NCBI GenBank assembly: GCA_023390245.1
Contig: JAEWDF010000119.1
Location: 1-64,000 of the forward strand
Direction of reading: 5' to 3'
Origin: Pseudomonadota bacterium
GTDB lineage: Bacteria; Pseudomonadota; Alphaproteobacteria; Caulobacterales; Caulobacteraceae
DNA length: 64,000 nucleotides
The position numbers were made by a program, and so were the translations under genes. The notes below the pieces were generated by a model. It made no database searches and was not told where the DNA came from. It was given only the letters and a program-made list of their open reading frames with translations. Positions 35,318-43,508 of this stretch are shown here, piece by piece. Every line of letters starts with the position of its first letter. Position 1 is the first letter of the stretch.

Positions 35318-35328
35318 CAATAATATTG
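35318..35328. promoter_or_regulatory. Palindrome CAATA-A-TATTG in A+T-rich promoter
   Basis: A perfect 5-1-5 palindrome, the first of two CAATA-N-TATTG copies with centres 56 bp apart, upstream of the Oar-like receptor. The surrounding 35296-35405 is strongly A+T-rich in an otherwise G+C-rich window. Confidence 0.5.
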
Positions 35329-35370
35329 ATTATGTCTTTGACGACATATGATCTGTATAAATAATCTTAG

Positions 35371-35387
35371 ATACAATATTATTGTAT
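35371..35387. promoter_or_regulatory. Palindrome ATACAATA-T-TATTGTAT upstream of receptor
   Basis: A perfect 8-1-8 palindrome containing the second CAATA-N-TATTG core. It lies about 80 bp before the receptor ATG at 35466 and is a likely operator of an unidentified regulator. Confidence 0.55.
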
Positions 35388-35465
35388 TTGGTGATCTGCA
35401 TTTGATGTCATCTCCGCCGCGATGAAGGAGGTCCGTCGGAGTCGGCGGGCGAGGAGACATCGATA

Positions 35466-38400
35466 ATGAGCAAAACCAAGCATCGGACGCGGCTGTTCGC
35501 GTCCACCATTCTCGCGGGCGTGGTCACGGCCCTGGCGCCGGTCGCCGTCATGGCGCCCGCTTCGCACGCGGTGGCGCAGGACTATACAAACGGAGCGCTG
35601 ACGGGCCGGATTCTCACCGAACAGGGCGCACCGGTCGCCAATGCCTCTGTGAGCATCCGGTCGGTCGCCCAGGGCGTGGTCCGGGAAACGACGGCGGGCG
35701 CAGACGGCCTGTTCCGCACCGGCCTCATTCCGGCGGGCGACTATCAGGTGACCGTCAGCGCGCCGGGCTATGTGTCGACCCAGAGCACCGTGGTCGTCAG
35801 CACCGGTTCGCAATCGGCCTATGAGTTCGTGATCGCCTCGTCCGCGGATGTCGCGGAAGTCGGCGAAGTCGTCGTCACCGCCGCACGTCGCCGCCAGGAC
35901 TTCGCGGCCACCACGGCCGGCGCGAACCTGGACGTGGAGCAACTCCAGGCGCAGCTTCCCATCGCCCGGAACATCACGGCCGTGACGCTGCTGGCGCCGG
36001 GGACCATCCCGGGCGACAGCGCCTTCGCCACCTCCAGCGCCCAGCTTCAGCAACTGCCGTCGCTGGCCGGGGCCTCGGTGGCGGAGAACGCCTATTTCGT
36101 GAATGGCCTGAACATCACCAACTTCATCAACGGCCTGGGCGGCGCGCCGGTGCCGTTCGACTTCTACAAGTCGGTGGACGTGAAGACCGGCGGCTTTCCG
36201 GCCGAGTTCGGTCGTGCGACGGGCGGCGTGATCAGCGCCGTGACCAAGTCCGGCACCAATGAGTTCGAGTTCGGTCTGCACGGGACCTGGGCGCCGGACG
36301 AGTTGCGTCAGGATTCGCCGAACTCGATCTGGTACCAGAACTCTCTCTACGAGTTCGACGAGACCACCCTGACGGCCGAGGCGGGCGGGCCGATCCTGCG
36401 TGACCGCCTGTTCGCCTACGGCCTGGTCAGCTGGCAGGACACGGAGCTCGCCTCGGCGACCACCTCGGGCGTCTACAACCGCGACAGCTTCAGCAATGAT
36501 CCGTTCTACGGGCTGAAGATCGACGGCTACATCACCAACGACCATCACCTGGAACTGACCTATTTCGAGACCGCGCGCGAACGCCAGCGCGAGGTCTACA
36601 GCTTCGACACCGACACCAACGAGATCGACTGGAACCTGCGCAGCTCGTCCGTCCTGAAGCAGGGCGGCACGAACTGGGTGGCGCGGTACACCGGCAATCT
36701 GACCGACTGGCTGTCGGTCTCGGCCGCCTACGGCGAAACGACCGTCGATCAGAGCCAGGTCGGCAATCTGGTCGATGAGTCCATCGTCGTCGACTATCGC
36801 ACCAACTCCCAGGGCGACATCCTGAGCCGCCAGTCCTCGTCATCAACGGTTGATCCGTTCCTGGCCGAGCGGAAATTCTACCGGGCCGACGCCGACATGT
36901 ATTTCAGCCTGATGGGCGATCACCATGTGCGCGTCGGATACGACCACGAGGAGACGCTCCTGACGGAGGTTTCGGCCTACAACGGCGGGCGCGCCTACTT
37001 CTACTATGTCGCCGGGGCCACCAACTCCCTGGGCCTGGCGGAAGGGCAGCAGTTCATCCAGGCGCGGCGCTTCGTGTCCGGCGGCGGCTTCGGCGGAGAG
37101 AACGAGGCGCTCTACATCCAGGATTCCTGGGATGTCTCGGATCGTCTCAACCTGCAACTGGGATGGCGCCAGGACAAGTTCCTGGTGGCCGATCCGAACG
37201 ACACGCCCTTCATCAACTTCGACGATGAGCAAGGGCTGCGGCTGGGCTTCTCCTTCGACCCGGAGGGCGATGCGCGCAGCAAGCTCTACGGCTCCTACGG
37301 CCGTTACTACCTGCCGGGCGCGTCCAACACCGCCTATCGGATGGCGTCGACGGCGATCGACATCCGCGAGTACTTCATCCCCACGGGCGGGGGCGCGATC
37401 GGTCCGGTGGACCCGGTCACCGGCCTGCCGACCGCCGGCCTGGGCCAGCAGCTGACGCGTGGAACCGGCGCGGTTTCGCTGCAGGCCTGTCCAGAAGGCG
37501 TCGGATCGCTGGCGCCGGCGGGGACTCTGGCGTGCTCGGTGCTCGATGACGGCACCTCCACGCCGCCCGAATACCTGGCGGCCAAGAACCTGGAGTCCAC
37601 CTATGAGGACGAATGGCGCGTCGGCTACACCCGTCAGGTCGGCGAGAATTGGACCTTCGGCGTCGCCGGCGTCTATCGGAACATGGGCCGGGCGGTCGAG
37701 GACGCCCTGCTCGACCAGGGCGTCCTGGCCTATTGCGAGCAGGAAGGCATCGCGGGCTGCAACACGGTCTTCAACGGGACCAGCTACTACCTGCTGATCA
37801 ACCCCGGCCATGACGTCGTCGCCACCCTGCCCAAGCTGCTGCCGGGCGACACCGAACGCCGCACCATCACGATGAAGGCGGAGGACCTCGGCATTCCCGA
37901 GGCCAAGCGCGAATACATCGCCGCAGAATTCACCTTCGAACGTGCGTTCGACGGGGTCTGGGGGCTGCAGGGCTCGTATGTGCTGTCCAAGTCGGAGGGC
38001 AATTACGAAGGCGCCGTGAAGTCCGACAACGGCCAGACCGACGCCGGCATCGTGTCGACCTTCGACTTCCAGTCGTTCATCCCCGGCCAGTACGGCCTGC
38101 TGCCGAACCATCGCGGGCATCAGTTCAAGGTGTTCGGCTCGTGGCAGGCGACGCCCGACCTGCTGGTCGGCGCGAACGTCTCGGTGATCTCGCCCAGGCA
38201 CTATGGCTGCATCGGCAATGCGCCGGTCGACTACCTGGACGGTGCGGCGGCGAACGACGCCTATGGACCCGAAGCGCGCTTCTGCAACGGACGCGTCGTC
38301 GATCGCGGCACGTCCTTCCAGACGGACTGGATCAAGCGGGTGGACCTGTCCTTCCGCTACACCGTGCCGCTGGAGATTCCGGGCGATCTGGTCCTGCGCG

Positions 38401-38552
38401 CGGATGTGTTCAACATCTTCAACAGCAAGGGCGTGACCGAGGCCAACGAGTATGGCGAACTGGTGGGCGGCGCGCCGGACACCGACTACAAGGCGCCGAT
38501 CAGCTATCAGGCCCCCCGGACCATGCGGGTCGGCTTCGACTGGCAGTTCTAG
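35466..38552 (+). CDS. Oar-like TonB-dependent receptor with N-terminal CarboxypepD_reg-like domain
   Basis: The 1028-aa outer-membrane protein has a long signal peptide (cleavage near AVAQ, residue about 38) and a carboxypeptidase-regulatory-like beta domain (about 44-130, GRILTEQGAPVANASVSI). The TonB-box-like VGEVVVTAA comes next, then a plug (about 150-270) and a barrel ending MRVGFDWQF. Receptors of this Oar type commonly import peptides or larger polymers, or act in surface functions. The substrate here is unknown. ATG 35466 is preceded by GAGGAGA. The gene stands alone between an A+T-rich promoter and a strong double terminator, so it is probably monocistronic and regulated on its own. 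Confidence 0.88.
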   Translation: MSKTKHRTRLFASTILAGVVTALAPVAVMAPASHAVAQDYTNGALTGRILTEQGAPVANASVSIRSVAQGVVRETTAGADGLFRTGLIPAGDYQVTVSAPGYVSTQSTVVVSTGSQSAYEFVIASSADVAEVGEVVVTAARRRQDFAATTAGANLDVEQLQAQLPIARNITAVTLLAPGTIPGDSAFATSSAQLQQLPSLAGASVAENAYFVNGLNITNFINGLGGAPVPFDFYKSVDVKTGGFPAEFGRATGGVISAVTKSGTNEFEFGLHGTWAPDELRQDSPNSIWYQNSLYEFDETTLTAEAGGPILRDRLFAYGLVSWQDTELASATTSGVYNRDSFSNDPFYGLKIDGYITNDHHLELTYFETARERQREVYSFDTDTNEIDWNLRSSSVLKQGGTNWVARYTGNLTDWLSVSAAYGETTVDQSQVGNLVDESIVVDYRTNSQGDILSRQSSSSTVDPFLAERKFYRADADMYFSLMGDHHVRVGYDHEETLLTEVSAYNGGRAYFYYVAGATNSLGLAEGQQFIQARRFVSGGGFGGENEALYIQDSWDVSDRLNLQLGWRQDKFLVADPNDTPFINFDDEQGLRLGFSFDPEGDARSKLYGSYGRYYLPGASNTAYRMASTAIDIREYFIPTGGGAIGPVDPVTGLPTAGLGQQLTRGTGAVSLQACPEGVGSLAPAGTLACSVLDDGTSTPPEYLAAKNLESTYEDEWRVGYTRQVGENWTFGVAGVYRNMGRAVEDALLDQGVLAYCEQEGIAGCNTVFNGTSYYLLINPGHDVVATLPKLLPGDTERRTITMKAEDLGIPEAKREYIAAEFTFERAFDGVWGLQGSYVLSKSEGNYEGAVKSDNGQTDAGIVSTFDFQSFIPGQYGLLPNHRGHQFKVFGSWQATPDLLVGANVSVISPRHYGCIGNAPVDYLDGAAANDAYGPEARFCNGRVVDRGTSFQTDWIKRVDLSFRYTVPLEIPGDLVLRADVFNIFNSKGVTEANEYGELVGGAPDTDYKAPISYQAPRTMRVGFDWQF

Positions 38553-38562
38553 GAGGAAAAAA

Positions 38563-38624
38563 GGGCGGCGTTCGCCGCCCTCGCTTTCCGGAGCGGCGCG
38601 CCATGTGCGCGCCGCTCCTTTTTT
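38563..38624. terminator. Double-hairpin terminator, shared by converging genes
   Basis: Hairpin 1 is GGGCGGCG-TT-CGCCGCCC (38563-38580). Hairpin 2 is a perfect 12-bp stem, GGAGCGGCGCGC (38590-38601) with its complement at 38607-38618, followed by six T (38619-38624). The T-run serves the rightward receptor. The leftward MarR-like gene ends 3 nt beyond. Confidence 0.85.
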
Positions 38625-38627
38625 ATG

Positions 38628-39026
38628 TCAGCCCGCCATATCGAACAGGGCGCCGGACGGCGACAGGATCGGGGATGCGGGGCTCATGACCAGGGCGTCC
38701 AGCCGCAGGCACAGCCGTCGGCCCGTCGCCGACAGGAACAGGTGACGGAGCTTGGCGTTTCGCGGCCCGCTGCGCATCAGGGCCAGGCCATGGAACGGGG
38801 CCATGGCGCCCTCGTCGCCATCGCTGAGCAGCGCCCGCGCGGTCCGGGAGGCCGTGGCGACCGTATACCCGCAGATGCGCGCCAGGTCGGTTGGGGTGCA
38901 GCCCTCGTTCTCGGCGATCGCCAGGAGGGTTGCCGCCTCGGTGATGTTGAGATCGAATTCCTGGCGGATCTGGCGGATGGCGCGCGACAGGGTGCTGGCC
39001 GTTCGAACCTCGATCTCAGGGGACAT
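38628..39026 (-). CDS. MarR-family winged-helix regulator
   Basis: The 132-aa protein has the MarR order of helices: an N-terminal dimer helix (TLSRAIRQIRQEFDLNITEAATLLAIAE, in segments) and a recognition region TPTDLARICGYTVATASRTARAL. The wing then reads LRHLFLSATGRRLCLRLDALV. Loss of the usual C-terminal dimer helix makes it slightly short. ATG 39026 overlaps the preceding 74-aa gene by 11 nt, so the two form one unit. A perfect palindrome lies ahead of that unit and is its probable operator. The target beyond autoregulation is unknown. Confidence 0.8.
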   Translation of the reverse strand: MSPEIEVRTASTLSRAIRQIRQEFDLNITEAATLLAIAENEGCTPTDLARICGYTVATASRTARALLSDGDEGAMAPFHGLALMRSGPRNAKLRHLFLSATGRRLCLRLDALVMSPASPILSPSGALFDMAG

Positions 39027-39240
39027 AGCGCACCTGGACGATCTGGAAGGAGCCGTCGAGCGGCGGCGGCGTTCCGCACCGCCTGGGCGAAGATCGCCGC
39101 CGTCGCTTGATCTGCAGGCCGAGGCCCGGAAACTCGGATCTCAGATTCGCGAGCGCCGTCTCGATGCGCTGCTTCTGAGCGGCTTCCTCATAGATGTCGA
39201 TCGCGTCGAACTCGAACGATATGAGCGCCTGGTGTCGCAT
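39016..39240 (-). CDS. Small unrecognised protein co-encoded with MarR regulator
   Basis: The 74-aa protein has an acidic first half (FEFDAIDIYEEAAQKQRIETAL) that is helical in character, a basic KRRRRSSPRR stretch and a C-terminal strand FQIVQVRYV. It has a strong ribosome-binding site (AAGGAAGAG just before ATG 39240) and overlaps the MarR gene, which supports it as real. I do not recognise a family. It may modulate the regulator or bind its ligand; this is inference from position only. Confidence 0.65.
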   Translation of the reverse strand: MRHQALISFEFDAIDIYEEAAQKQRIETALANLRSEFPGLGLQIKRRRRSSPRRCGTPPPLDGSFQIVQVRYVP

Positions 39241-39253
39241 GGCTCTTCCTTGC

Positions 39254-39275
39254 GTGATTGCGGGACCGCAATCAC
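39254..39275. promoter_or_regulatory. Perfect 10-2-10 palindrome, MarR operator candidate
   Basis: GTGATTGCGG-GA-CCGCAATCAC lies 14 nt before the start of the 74-aa gene, placing it over the promoter or early leader of the MarR unit. Size and symmetry fit a MarR dimer site. Confidence 0.65.
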
Positions 39276-39353
39276 TTCAGCGCCAGGCCGCGCCCGCCGC
39301 CGCATCGGGGCGACGAAGGATGCGGTCAAGCGGCGGAAATGCGATGAAGCGCG

Positions 39354-40073
39354 TCAGAGCCAGGTTCTGACGCGCGGGGCATAGGTCGCGCCGACCTTCA
39401 GCGCGACGCCGTCCTTCAGGACCACGAGGAGGCCATTGCGGCCTTGCCGGACCACTTCGGCGACGGCGTCGCGGCGCACGATGGCGGAGCGGCTGATGCG
39501 AACCGCAAGGGCGGGGTCCAATTGGGACTGAACGCCGTCCATGGTGGCGCGAAGGATGTAGGAGCGCGCGGCGGTGTGGAGCAGCACATAGTCCCGGGCG
39601 GCCTCGATCCAGTCCACCGAGTCGGCGGGCACCCGCACCAGCCCATGCCGGCCGGGCGCCCAGAAGGCGGCGCTTCGGGATGCGTCGGCCGGGGGCGGGC
39701 CGGGCGTCCGGCCGCCGCGCCGCCGCTCGGCGCGCCGCAGCGTCGCCTCCAGCCGGGACCGCTCGACCGGCTTTAGGAGGTAGTCCAGGGCGTCGACCTC
39801 GAACGCCTCCGCCGCGAAATGGTCGAAGGCGGTGACGAAGGCCACCTCGGTGTCGCCGCCGGCGAGGGACCGCGCCAGGGCCATGCCGCTTTGCCGCGGC
39901 ATCCGGATATCGAGCAGCGCCAGGTCGGGCCGCAGGTCCTCGATCATCGCCGCCGCCTCCGCGCCGTCCCGCGCGGCGCCGACGAAGGCCACGCCCTCGA
40001 CATCGGCCAGGAGCGCCTGGAGCCGCTCGACCGCCAGGGGCTCGTCGTCGGCGATCAGCACGCGCAGGGTCAC
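39354..40073 (-). CDS. LytTR-family response regulator
   Basis: The 239-aa protein has a receiver domain (acidic residues DDE at 9-11, phospho-acceptor D55 in LALLDIRMP, K of LLKPVERSRL) followed by a LytTR DNA-binding domain (about 140-239, with VDWIEAARDYVLLHT and RISRSAIVRRDAV). It overlaps the kinase stop by 4 nt (ATGA) and forms a LytS/LytR-type pair with it. No target is certain; a set of TTCGTCGC repeats lies upstream of the kinase. Confidence 0.92.
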   Translation of the reverse strand: MTLRVLIADDEPLAVERLQALLADVEGVAFVGAARDGAEAAAMIEDLRPDLALLDIRMPRQSGMALARSLAGGDTEVAFVTAFDHFAAEAFEVDALDYLLKPVERSRLEATLRRAERRRGGRTPGPPPADASRSAAFWAPGRHGLVRVPADSVDWIEAARDYVLLHTAARSYILRATMDGVQSQLDPALAVRISRSAIVRRDAVAEVVRQGRNGLLVVLKDGVALKVGATYAPRVRTWL

Positions 40074-41191
40074 GCCGCCTTCTCCGCCGTCAGGCGCTGG
40101 ATCGGCAGTTGCATGTGCGCGCGAAAGCCGTCCTCGGTCTTGCCGGCGGACAGGCGGGCCGCGTCCCCGTAGAGGGCCCTGAGGCGGCGTCGGACGTTCT
40201 CCAGCCCGAGGCCCGAACCCGACGCATCGCCGGCGAGGGCGCCGCCGTCATCCTCAACTTCAATATGCAGTTCGCCTTCGATCTCCTGGATGGACAAGCG
40301 CATTTTCGCCGCGCCGTCCGATGGCGCCAGCGCATGCTTCACCGCGTTCTCCAGCAGGGGCTGGAGGATCAGGCTCGGCGCCAGGACATCGCCGAGATTC
40401 TCGGCGCAATCGATCTCCACGTTCAGGGCGTCGGAGAAGCGGGCCGCCTCGATGTCGAGATAGGCCTCGGCGGCGGCGAGTTCCTGGGCGAGGGGAACCA
40501 GCGCGGCCTCGGCGTCGCCCAGGGAGGCGCGGAGAAACCGTGTCAGCCTTTGCAGCATCTCCTCGGCCTGGGTGGGACGGCCGGTGACGACGAGCGAGGA
40601 GATGCCGTTCAACGTATTGAACAGGAAATGGGGGTTGAGCTGGAGCCGGAGCATCTGCAGCTGGGCCTCGCGCGCAAGTTCCCGCGCCTCCGCCGCAGCC
40701 ACGGCGTAGCGGGCGTTGGCGCGCTCCAGCGCGATGGCGCGGTCCAGCATGGCCAGGAGTTCCAGCGACGCGGCGTAGAAGCCCAGCAGCCAGACATAGA
40801 TCAGCCAGTTGAGCGTGAAGTCCGGCAGGTGGAAATAGACATGCGTCCGGCTTCCGAAGAGGTCGCGGGCGACGCCGGACAGCACGCCGTCGACCGCGCT
40901 CTGGGCGGCCGCCATGACCACGATAAAGCCGCCCAGGGCCGCCAGCCGCTGGAACAGGGGTCGCGCCTGCAGGAGCCTCGCCAGCCGCCACAGGATGAGC
41001 GAGACGACCAGGCCCGTGGCGGTGATCGATGTCAGCCACAGCCAGATCCAGGGCGGCATCCGGCCTTCCATGCTGGTCGCCACGGAGGCGGCGAAGGTCA
41101 GGAAGCTGAAGGTCCACAGACCGATCGTCAGCGGCCACGCCCAACGGCGCAGATGGGCGCTGTCTTCGCCGTCTCGCGACATCGGCTTCAT
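40070..41191 (-). CDS. LytS-type membrane histidine kinase (His_kinase family)
   Basis: The 373-aa kinase has four membrane helices (residues about 17-150), a helical linker (IALERANARYAVAAAEARELA, in segments), and the His_kinase motif LQLNPHFLFNTLN with H188. A HATPase domain follows (LLENAVKHAL; GSGLGLENVRRRL). The start is ATG 41191 (MKPMSRDGED); an ATG at 41182 is also possible, and the longer in-frame extension is intergenic shadow. There is no extracytoplasmic sensor domain, so the signal is probably sensed in the membrane. It is coupled to the LytTR regulator. Confidence 0.9.
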   Translation of the reverse strand: MKPMSRDGEDSAHLRRWAWPLTIGLWTFSFLTFAASVATSMEGRMPPWIWLWLTSITATGLVVSLILWRLARLLQARPLFQRLAALGGFIVVMAAAQSAVDGVLSGVARDLFGSRTHVYFHLPDFTLNWLIYVWLLGFYAASLELLAMLDRAIALERANARYAVAAAEARELAREAQLQMLRLQLNPHFLFNTLNGISSLVVTGRPTQAEEMLQRLTRFLRASLGDAEAALVPLAQELAAAEAYLDIEAARFSDALNVEIDCAENLGDVLAPSLILQPLLENAVKHALAPSDGAAKMRLSIQEIEGELHIEVEDDGGALAGDASGSGLGLENVRRRLRALYGDAARLSAGKTEDGFRAHMQLPIQRLTAEKAA

Positions 41192-41271
41192 CCTGGCTGG
41201 CCTGCGGCAACGCCCCTTTCTTAGCACGCTCCATGCGGCAAGCTGAGGCGTGAGCGGGGCCGATTCCGGTA

Positions 41272-41337
41272 TTCGTCGCATTTTCGTCGCGAAACGACCC
41301 TCGCCGGCGTTTGGTCCGTTCGCCGCAAGTTCGTCGC
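41272..41337. repeat. Three TTCGTCGC direct repeats in divergent promoter
   Basis: TTCGTCGC occurs at 41272-41279, 41283-41290 (11 bp apart, one helical turn) and 41330-41337, between the divergent kinase gene and a small exported protein. Direct repeats are what LytTR domains bind, although the usual spacing is nearer 21 bp. Confidence 0.4.
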
Positions 41338-41445
41338 ATCCCGATGTCGGCTCCACTCCGGCGGCGGCATCCTGGCCCGCTGACGCCGGAACAGGATGTC
41401 GGCGCGGCGGCCGCCGCGCCCCTGCTTTCAAACAGGATGCGCCCG

Positions 41446-41934
41446 ATGAGATCGAACCCAATCCGCCCGTCCCTCGCCCTGGCGCTAGCGGTCGCCGCGT
41501 CCCTGCCGGCCCAGGCCCAGGACGGCGCGCCGTCCGAAGCGGAATTCCAGGTCGTGCGGCGAGGAGACGGCGACCTGAGCTGCGACGCCCTGATCGCCGA
41601 GATCAACGACCTGAACGGTCAGGTACAGGCGATGCAGGTGCGTATGACCGCGATGGGATCGGAGATGAGCCGGTCGTCGATGGCGGCGATGCAACGGCCG
41701 GGCGGCGGCGGCCTGGGGCTGCTGGGCATGGCCGCCGGCTTCGTGCCCGGCGCCTCGCTCCTCACCGGCGCGGCGGCCATGGCCCAGCAGGGCGCGGCGC
41801 AGGCTTCCGCGCGCCATCAGCAGGAGCGCATCATGGAGCAGACCGCCAGCCTCAGCGAAAGCGTCACCGCCATGGCGCCGATGGCCAACCGTGCGGCGCA
41901 TCTGTCGGAGATCGCGCGGGACAAGTCCTGCTGA
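41446..41934 (+). CDS. Small exported protein of unknown function
   Basis: The 162-aa protein has a clear signal peptide (PSLALALAVAASLPAQAQ, cleavage near residue 25) and a Cys-containing acidic segment (GDLSCDALIAEINDLNGQ). A Met-rich coiled region, a Gly-rich segment GGGGLGLLGMAAGF and a Gln/Ala-rich helix follow, ending in Cys. The two Cys residues could form a disulfide. ATG 41446 is preceded by AGGA at 8 nt; ATG 41437 is the alternative. It is divergent from the LytS/LytTR-type pair and may be a target of it. No family is recognised. Confidence 0.7.
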   Translation: MRSNPIRPSLALALAVAASLPAQAQDGAPSEAEFQVVRRGDGDLSCDALIAEINDLNGQVQAMQVRMTAMGSEMSRSSMAAMQRPGGGGLGLLGMAAGFVPGASLLTGAAAMAQQGAAQASARHQQERIMEQTASLSESVTAMAPMANRAAHLSEIARDKSC

Positions 41935-41938
41935 GGTG

Positions 41939-42526
41939 ATGCCCGAGTTCATGCCGCCGTACATCCGCCTGAGGCCGGGCGTCGACGTCATGGGTCTGCT
42001 GGGCCAGGCGGCGCCCGCCGACGCGTCGCCGTCCGCGGACATCTTCATGACCGACGATCCGGCGCCGATCGTCAGGCGTCGACCGGACGGGCGGCTGGAG
42101 ATGATCGAGGCCCGCTGGGGCGTCCCGTTCATCGATGTCGGCGCGCTGGCGCGGCGGCGGTGGCCGGGGCCCCGGAACCGCTGCATCGTTCCCTTTTCCG
42201 CCTTCGGCGTCCTTGAGGTCGGCGCCGCGCGGTCGCTCGGGCGGGATGTCTTCGCGCCGTTGCGCGGGCGTGTGGGATTCCTCGCTGGCGTGTGCCGACC
42301 GGACGGGCGCCGCGTGCGATCCATGGGCGGCGATTCGGAAGGCTTGGACGTCTTCGGTCTGGTGAGCGGGGAGGGGGCCGCAGCGGTCGGCCCGTTCGGA
42401 CACGCTCCGGCTCCCCTGTTCCTCGTCGACGCCGAGGAGGCGCGCCTGTGGTTGACCGCGCCCTGGACGATCGTGAAGAATCTGGGGCGACGCCGACCGA
42501 TCGCGCTCGCACCAGCTGAAATCTGA
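41939..42526 (+). CDS. Degenerate SRAP (HMCES/YedK-like) domain protein
   Basis: The 195-aa protein aligns by motif with SOS-response-associated peptidases. PAPIVRRRPDGR and EARWGVP match the family's RWGLxP region, RCIVPFSAFGVLE matches RCLVPxxGFYEW, and GHAPAPLFLVD matches HDRMPVIL. The N-terminal MCGR is replaced by MPPYIR, so the catalytic Cys2 that forms the DNA crosslink is absent, and the GFYEW Glu is shifted. The His of the HDRMP region is kept. ATG 41939 is 4 nt after the small exported gene's stop. Either a non-catalytic derivative or a divergent relative is possible. Confidence 0.6.
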   Translation: MPEFMPPYIRLRPGVDVMGLLGQAAPADASPSADIFMTDDPAPIVRRRPDGRLEMIEARWGVPFIDVGALARRRWPGPRNRCIVPFSAFGVLEVGAARSLGRDVFAPLRGRVGFLAGVCRPDGRRVRSMGGDSEGLDVFGLVSGEGAAAVGPFGHAPAPLFLVDAEEARLWLTAPWTIVKNLGRRRPIALAPAEI

Positions 42527-42652
42527 ACGCTTTCCTCGAGAGAGCCTTTGGGATGGCCTTTAGGCGCAATGTTCACGCTAATCCGTCGATGCGGGCCATG
42601 CTGAAACGGCGGGCAACGACGCATAGGCCGGCTGCGGGCCGTTTCCTGTTCC

Positions 42653-43387
42653 TCAGCGGTCCTTCAGGGACAGGAAGCCGGCGGCCATGAAGCGGGCCAT
42701 CCGTTCGCGCACCGCTGGGAAGTCGTCGGAATGGCACCGTCCGCCGGATACCTGATCGATGCGGCCGGTGCGGGCCAGGGTGTTCATCAGGGCGCCGGTC
42801 ACGAAGTGATAGCTCCAGAAGATGTCTTCCTCGCTGTAATCGGGCAGGGCGCGCTTCAGGATCTCGACCAGCTTCAGCACGACCGGGTCGAAATAGGCGT
42901 CCATCAGCTTAGCGCCCTCGGGCGTGTTGCTGACGCGCGCGCAGAAGGCGGCGTAGTTCATCCAGCTCTCGCCGCCCTGGTGGTAGAGGTCCAGGTCGGT
43001 GTCGAGGAAGGCGTGCAGCGCGCCCTCGACGGTGGGGCTGTCCCCGGCCTCGCGCTCGTACTCCTCCAGGGCCGCCATCCGGCGGCCGCTGGTGATCCCC
43101 GCGCGCCGGGCGAAGACGGCTTCGAACAGGTTGGTCTTGTCCTTGAAATAGTAGTGCAGCAGCGTCGTGTGGATGCCGACGCGCGCGGCCACGTCGCGCA
43201 GGGTCACGCCGTGGAAGCCGTTCCTGGAGAACAGGTATTCGGCGGCGTCGAGAATCTGCTCCAGGCTCTGGGCGCGCTGCTCGGCCTTGGTGCGGGGCCG
43301 GCCCTTGGCGGGCGCCTTGGCGGTCGAGGTCTTCCGGGACATCGCCCCTACCGGGGGTTCGGCCGAAACCTTCCTCTTAGTCGCCAC
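42653..43387 (-). CDS. TetR-family regulator, first of two paralogues
   Basis: The 244-aa protein has an N-terminal basic tail, a TetR helix-turn-helix (LRDVAARVGIHTTLLHYYF) and an all-helical ligand domain. Its C-terminal part (AFLDTDLDLY, SNTPEGAKLMD, FWSYHFVTGALM, RTGRI) is closely matched by the TetR protein at 55120-55863. It starts at GTG 43387 with GAGGTG upstream. An element near 43404-43417 resembles the inverted repeat at the SDR/thiolase promoter, so autoregulation and control of the catabolic island are likely. The ligand may be an acyl-CoA or aromatic/terpenoid CoA (inference). Confidence 0.88.
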   Translation of the reverse strand: MATKRKVSAEPPVGAMSRKTSTAKAPAKGRPRTKAEQRAQSLEQILDAAEYLFSRNGFHGVTLRDVAARVGIHTTLLHYYFKDKTNLFEAVFARRAGITSGRRMAALEEYEREAGDSPTVEGALHAFLDTDLDLYHQGGESWMNYAAFCARVSNTPEGAKLMDAYFDPVVLKLVEILKRALPDYSEEDIFWSYHFVTGALMNTLARTGRIDQVSGGRCHSDDFPAVRERMARFMAAGFLSLKDR

Positions 43388-43403
43388 GCACGCACCTCAT
43401 GAA

Positions 43404-43417
43404 CAATAGTCAGTCGT
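43404..43417. promoter_or_regulatory. TetR half-site candidate upstream of TetR gene
   Basis: CAATAGTCAGTCGT matches CAATAGTCACT, the reverse of the right arm of the 44501-44538 inverted repeat, at 10 of 11 positions. It is placed 17 nt before the TetR GTG, suiting autorepression. Confidence 0.45.
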
Positions 43418-43472
43418 CCGGTCCGTAAACCGGCCGCCTCGATCTTTCCAGGCTTTGGGCCGCAGGATCGCG

Positions 43473-43501
43473 GAAGGGCGCCGGCGCGACCGGCGCCCTT
43501 C
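43473..43501. terminator. 12-bp hairpin between SDR and TetR genes
   Basis: GAAGGGCGCCGG-CGCGA-CCGGCGCCCTTC is a perfect stem 8 nt beyond the SDR stop. No T-run follows on the leftward strand, so it may be a Rho-assisted or processing hairpin rather than a classical terminator. Confidence 0.45.
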
Positions 43502-43508
43502 GTCGTCG

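Noticed and set aside
32410..35460. A 1016-codon minus-strand frame over the kinase and NTF2-like genes
   Set aside because: It contradicts clear kinase motifs on the plus strand, and its end runs through the A+T-rich promoter with an obviously non-protein composition.
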